Source: Megasphaera sp. NM10 (GTDB lineage Bacteria; Bacillota; Negativicutes; Veillonellales; Megasphaeraceae). Taken from it: a DNA stretch of 32,634 nt. Below, piece by piece: positions 31,084-32,634 of this stretch. Made by a program: the position numbers and the translations under genes. Below the pieces are notes generated by a model. That model was not told where the DNA came from, did no database searches, and saw nothing but the letters and a program-made list of their open reading frames with translations. How positions within the stretch are numbered: the first letter of the stretch is position 1; each line of letters begins with the position of its first letter. Location: NCBI RefSeq assembly GCF_000417505.1, contig NZ_APHY01000072.1, positions 1-32,634 of the forward strand, in the 5' to 3' direction.

Positions 31084-31626
31084 ATGAGCGATAATATTAC
31101 GATTCGGTCAGCCTGTGAAAGTGATGCGGCAGCTTTGGCCCGGATTTACGCACACTATGTGGAAAAGACGGCCATTACGTTTGAATACACCGCGCCGGAT
31201 ATGGTGGAAATGGAACGACGCCGCCAAGAGATTTCGCAGCACTATCCCTACTTGGTTGCCGAAACAGACGGCAAGGTCATCGGTTATGCCTATGCCCATG
31301 CATTCTATGGCCGTGAAGCCTACGCCTGGTCGGTGGAATCGAGTATCTACGTCGATGTAAACACCCGTAAACACGGGATTGGCCGTAAACTGTACGAAGC
31401 TCTGGAAAAAGCCTTGAAATCCATGGGAATCCTCAACATCAACGCCTGCATTGTCGTACCCCGTGATGATCAGGACCCGTATGTCACCAACGGCAGCTTG
31501 AACTTCCATCAACGCCTTGGCTACACCCTGGTCGGTCGTTTCCACAACAGCGGCTACAAATTCGACCGTTGGTATGACGTCGTCTGGATGGAAAAAATGA
31601 TTGGCCCCCATACCGTTCATCCCTGA
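31084..31626 (+). CDS. GNAT acetyltransferase, phosphinothricin-acetyltransferase-like
   Basis: This 180-residue enzyme transfers acetyl from acetyl-CoA to an amino group, as in the PAT/YwnH group. It reads IRSACESDAAALARIYAHYV, VIGYAYAHAFYGREAYAWSVESSIYVD and the acetyl-CoA loop TRKHGIGRKLYEAL. LNFHQRLGYTLVGRFHNSGYKF is typical of the C-terminal part. The substrate is unknown; related enzymes act on phosphinothricin or amino acid analogues such as methionine sulfoximine. I choose the ATG at 31084, after AAAAGGAGAG; a longer frame would run through the 49-bp repeat. Confidence 0.87.
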   Translation: MSDNITIRSACESDAAALARIYAHYVEKTAITFEYTAPDMVEMERRRQEISQHYPYLVAETDGKVIGYAYAHAFYGREAYAWSVESSIYVDVNTRKHGIGRKLYEALEKALKSMGILNINACIVVPRDDQDPYVTNGSLNFHQRLGYTLVGRFHNSGYKFDRWYDVVWMEKMIGPHTVHP

Positions 31627-31659
31627 TTTCCGGCAAAAAATGAGACCCTTTTTGCTTTA

Positions 31660-31687
31660 TAGTTTGTAGCATGGAGTTTGTAGGGAG
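31660..31687 (+). repeat. Heptad array before the nuclease fragment
   Basis: Units TAGTTTG, TAGCATG, GAGTTTG, TAGGGAG. The first three nearly match the left arm at 17695-17715. Its last TAG closes the reading frame upstream of the fragment. Confidence 0.7.
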
Positions 31688-31695
31688 AGGGGGAT

Positions 31696-31896
31696 TTGGC
31701 AGTCATGTGCAACTTAGGAGAAGGAATATACGAAGATGGCCTGATGAAAGGCAGGGAAGAAGGTAAAAAAGAAGGTAAATTGGAATTTGCTCTCGAATTG
31801 TTGAAAGATGGAATGTCCTTGGAAAAAGTGGCAAAGTATAGCAAATTATCATTGTCCATGATTGAAAAAATGGCTAAACAAAATAAATTGATTTAG
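31696..31896 (+). pseudogene. C-terminal fragment of an Rpn-family PD-(D/E)XK nuclease/transposase
   Basis: The 66-residue frame reads VMCNLGEGIYEDG, then a charged Lys/Glu/Gly run, then ALELLKDGMSLEKVAKYSKLSLSMIEKM. This is the usual tail of Rpn-type recombination-promoting nucleases, whose catalytic PD-(D/E)XK domain would lie upstream and is absent. The frame is closed upstream by a TAG inside a heptad repeat. A purine-rich site (GGAGAGGGGG) precedes a TTG at 31696 and an ATG at 31705, so a small protein might still be made. Base composition is more AT-rich than its neighbours, in keeping with transfer. I favour a remnant, but short stand-alone tails exist. Confidence 0.65.
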
Positions 31897-31905
31897 GAGC
31901 AGTTG

Positions 31906-31947
31906 GATGTATGATGTTTGAAGCGATAGCTTTCAACTTCAAACGCA
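31906..31947 (+). repeat. Heptad array with hairpin before the tRNA terminator
   Basis: Units GATGTAT, GATGTTT, GAAGCGA, TAGCTTT, CAACTTC, AAACGCA keep a weak 7-bp register. GTTTGAAG and CTTCAAAC within it form a perfect eight-pair stem. The string GTTTGATGCGATGGC after the L,D-transpeptidase gene is similar. Confidence 0.5.
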
Positions 31948-31986
31948 AAAAGAGGCTGTCGCATATGCGACAGCCTCTTGATTTTT
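31947..31986. terminator. Terminator downstream of tRNA-Thr (GCTGTCGCA family)
   Basis: AGAGGCTGTCGCA pairs perfectly with TGCGACAGCCTCT around a short centre. A T-run follows on the plus strand and an A-run precedes it. It can end the tRNA transcript (minus) and the fragment transcript (plus). Confidence 0.85.
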
Positions 31987-32062
31987 TGGAGCCACTAATA
32001 GGATTCGAACCTACGACCCTCTCATTACGAATGAGATGCTCTGCCAGCTGAGCTATAGTGGC
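31987..32062 (-). tRNA. tRNA-Thr (anticodon CGT)
   Basis: The 76-base gene folds as a full cloverleaf. The acceptor stem is GCCACTA with TAGTGGC. The D-arm is AGCTCAGCTGGCAGAGC and the T-loop is GGTTCGAATCC. The anticodon loop TTCGTAA on a TCTCA/TGAGA stem gives anticodon CGT, reading ACG. The 3' CCA is encoded. A perfect promoter lies upstream on the same strand. Confidence 0.97.
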
Positions 32063-32074
32063 AAGTACTCTTAT

Positions 32075-32103
32075 ATTATATTCACGAGGCCTATAGTTGT
32101 CAA
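32075..32103 (-). promoter_or_regulatory. Consensus promoter of tRNA-Thr
   Basis: On the minus strand TTGACA (32098-32103), a 17-base spacer and TATAAT (32075-32080), a perfect match twelve bases before the tRNA. Confidence 0.9.
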
Positions 32104-32378
32104 CACTTTTTTTTAAACTTTTCTGATTTTTTTTGAAGAGTTATTATGGCGTGCGAAAACGGCCCTGCTAGTGAAGGAGAACCTGGCAGGGCTGTTTCCG
32201 TGATGATTGTGAAAGGGTTTAGGTTGTAGTTGTGAGGTGGTTCTACTGGCCTGCTTATATTATATAATACCATGTATAGGAATTTTCTCGTATTAGGGGA
32301 CTAACTACGGATTTTTTGTTACTAACATCGATATACAGGGACGAATGGGAATTATTTCAAGTTTTTTTGGAAAATGTG
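32104..32378. other. AT-rich spacer before the rRNA operon
   Basis: No gene is visible in these 275 bases. They contain T-rich tracts, the hairpin at 32157-32197, and a second possible promoter (TTCTAC at 32241, 16-base spacer, TATAAT at 32263-32268) that could act as an upstream rRNA promoter. Confidence 0.5.
32157..32197. terminator. Terminator-like hairpin upstream of the rRNA promoter
   Basis: GCCCTGC at 32162-32168 pairs with GCAGGGC at 32186-32192, with AAAAC before and TGTTT after. T-runs are short on both strands. It may insulate the rRNA promoter from upstream transcription. Confidence 0.45.
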
Positions 32379-32407
32379 TTGACAAGATGGAAAAGGTCTG
32401 GTAAGAT
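32379..32407 (+). promoter_or_regulatory. rRNA operon promoter
   Basis: TTGACA (32379-32384), a 17-base spacer and TAAGAT (32402-32407), with AT-rich sequence upstream. The transcribed leader of about 145 bases contains TTTGAAAACTGAACA, a string common in Firmicutes rRNA leaders, and a small AAGAGC/GCTCTT hairpin just before the 16S gene. Confidence 0.8.
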
Positions 32408-32557
32408 ATACAAGTCGTCGCGATGAGGCGATGACACGATGACCTTTGAAAACTGAACAATGAACTGAATGAACGCCAACGTGCGAGGTTCTATTTATAG
32501 AACGTCAAACAATGAGTAATACCAAATAATAAACAAGAGCCAAACGCTCTTCCATAT

Positions 32558-32634
32558 ATCATGGAGAGTTTGATCCTGGCTCAGGACGAACGCTGGCGGC
32601 GTGCTTAACACATGCAAGTCGAACGAGAAGAGAT
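32558..32634 (+). rRNA. 16S ribosomal RNA, 5' end only
   Basis: AGAGTTTGATCCTGGCTCAG (the universal position 8-27 segment) begins at 32565, so base 1 falls near 32558. The sequence continues GACGAACGCTGGCGGCGTGC and stops at the window edge inside the V1 region. The bases GAACGAGAAGAGAT agree with my memory of Megasphaera 16S. Confidence 0.98.

Overview
The window comes from a Negativicutes bacterium, most likely Megasphaera or a close relative. The last 77 bases are the 5' end of a 16S rRNA whose first variable stretch matches what I remember of Megasphaera elsdenii. The mid-50s GC content, the single-gene fused PurL/PurQ, and the mix of Firmicutes-type promoters and ribosome binding sites agree with that. 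The genus call is inference from memory, not a search.

Layout, left to right. Positions 1-4785 hold a lactate-racemase-domain (LarA-like) protein cut by the window edge, an OPT-family oligopeptide transporter, and the divergent dipeptidase pepD. Positions 5035-7182 hold a small two-cluster ferredoxin, a stand-alone flavodiiron-type diiron domain, an unrecognised gene and xpt. Positions 7357-11098 are the long purL. Positions 11347-12364 are the rpsF-ssb-rpsR operon. Positions 12517-14677 (minus) are guanine deaminase and a lipid kinase. Positions 14848-17527 are a gamma-glutamyltransferase-like enzyme and a D-cysteine-desulfhydrase-like PLP enzyme. Positions 17816-19433 (minus) are a Pit phosphate transporter and its DUF47 partner. 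Positions 19658-22173 are a xanthine/uracil-type permease and a secreted L,D-transpeptidase. Positions 22471-23183 are a NifX-like protein and a glutaredoxin-like protein behind a promoter with two palindromic operators. Positions 23180-25790 (minus) are bioYDA with a BirA-type operator. Then follow ilvE, mntP, a secreted metallophosphoesterase, a secreted unknown, a coiled-coil protein, a GNAT acetyltransferase, a fragment of an Rpn-type nuclease/transposase, tRNA-Thr(CGT), and the promoter and start of an rRNA operon.

Functional themes are purine salvage and synthesis (xpt, purL, guaD, permease), peptide and gamma-glutamyl use (OPT, pepD, GGT, dcyD), biotin supply under BirA control, and redox/oxygen handling (ferredoxin plus diiron protein; NifX-like plus glutaredoxin).

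Two things stand out. First, seven places in six conserved genes need one extra base to restore the reading frame. This looks like sequence error rather than gene decay. Second, the intergenic regions carry a composite repeat system: arrays of degenerate 7-bp repeats, paired GTAGGGG palindromes whose arms change together while the CACGTG-like centre stays, and a family of near-identical terminators. These sit together at the 3' ends of genes across the window. I found no CRISPR array, intact insertion sequence or prophage.
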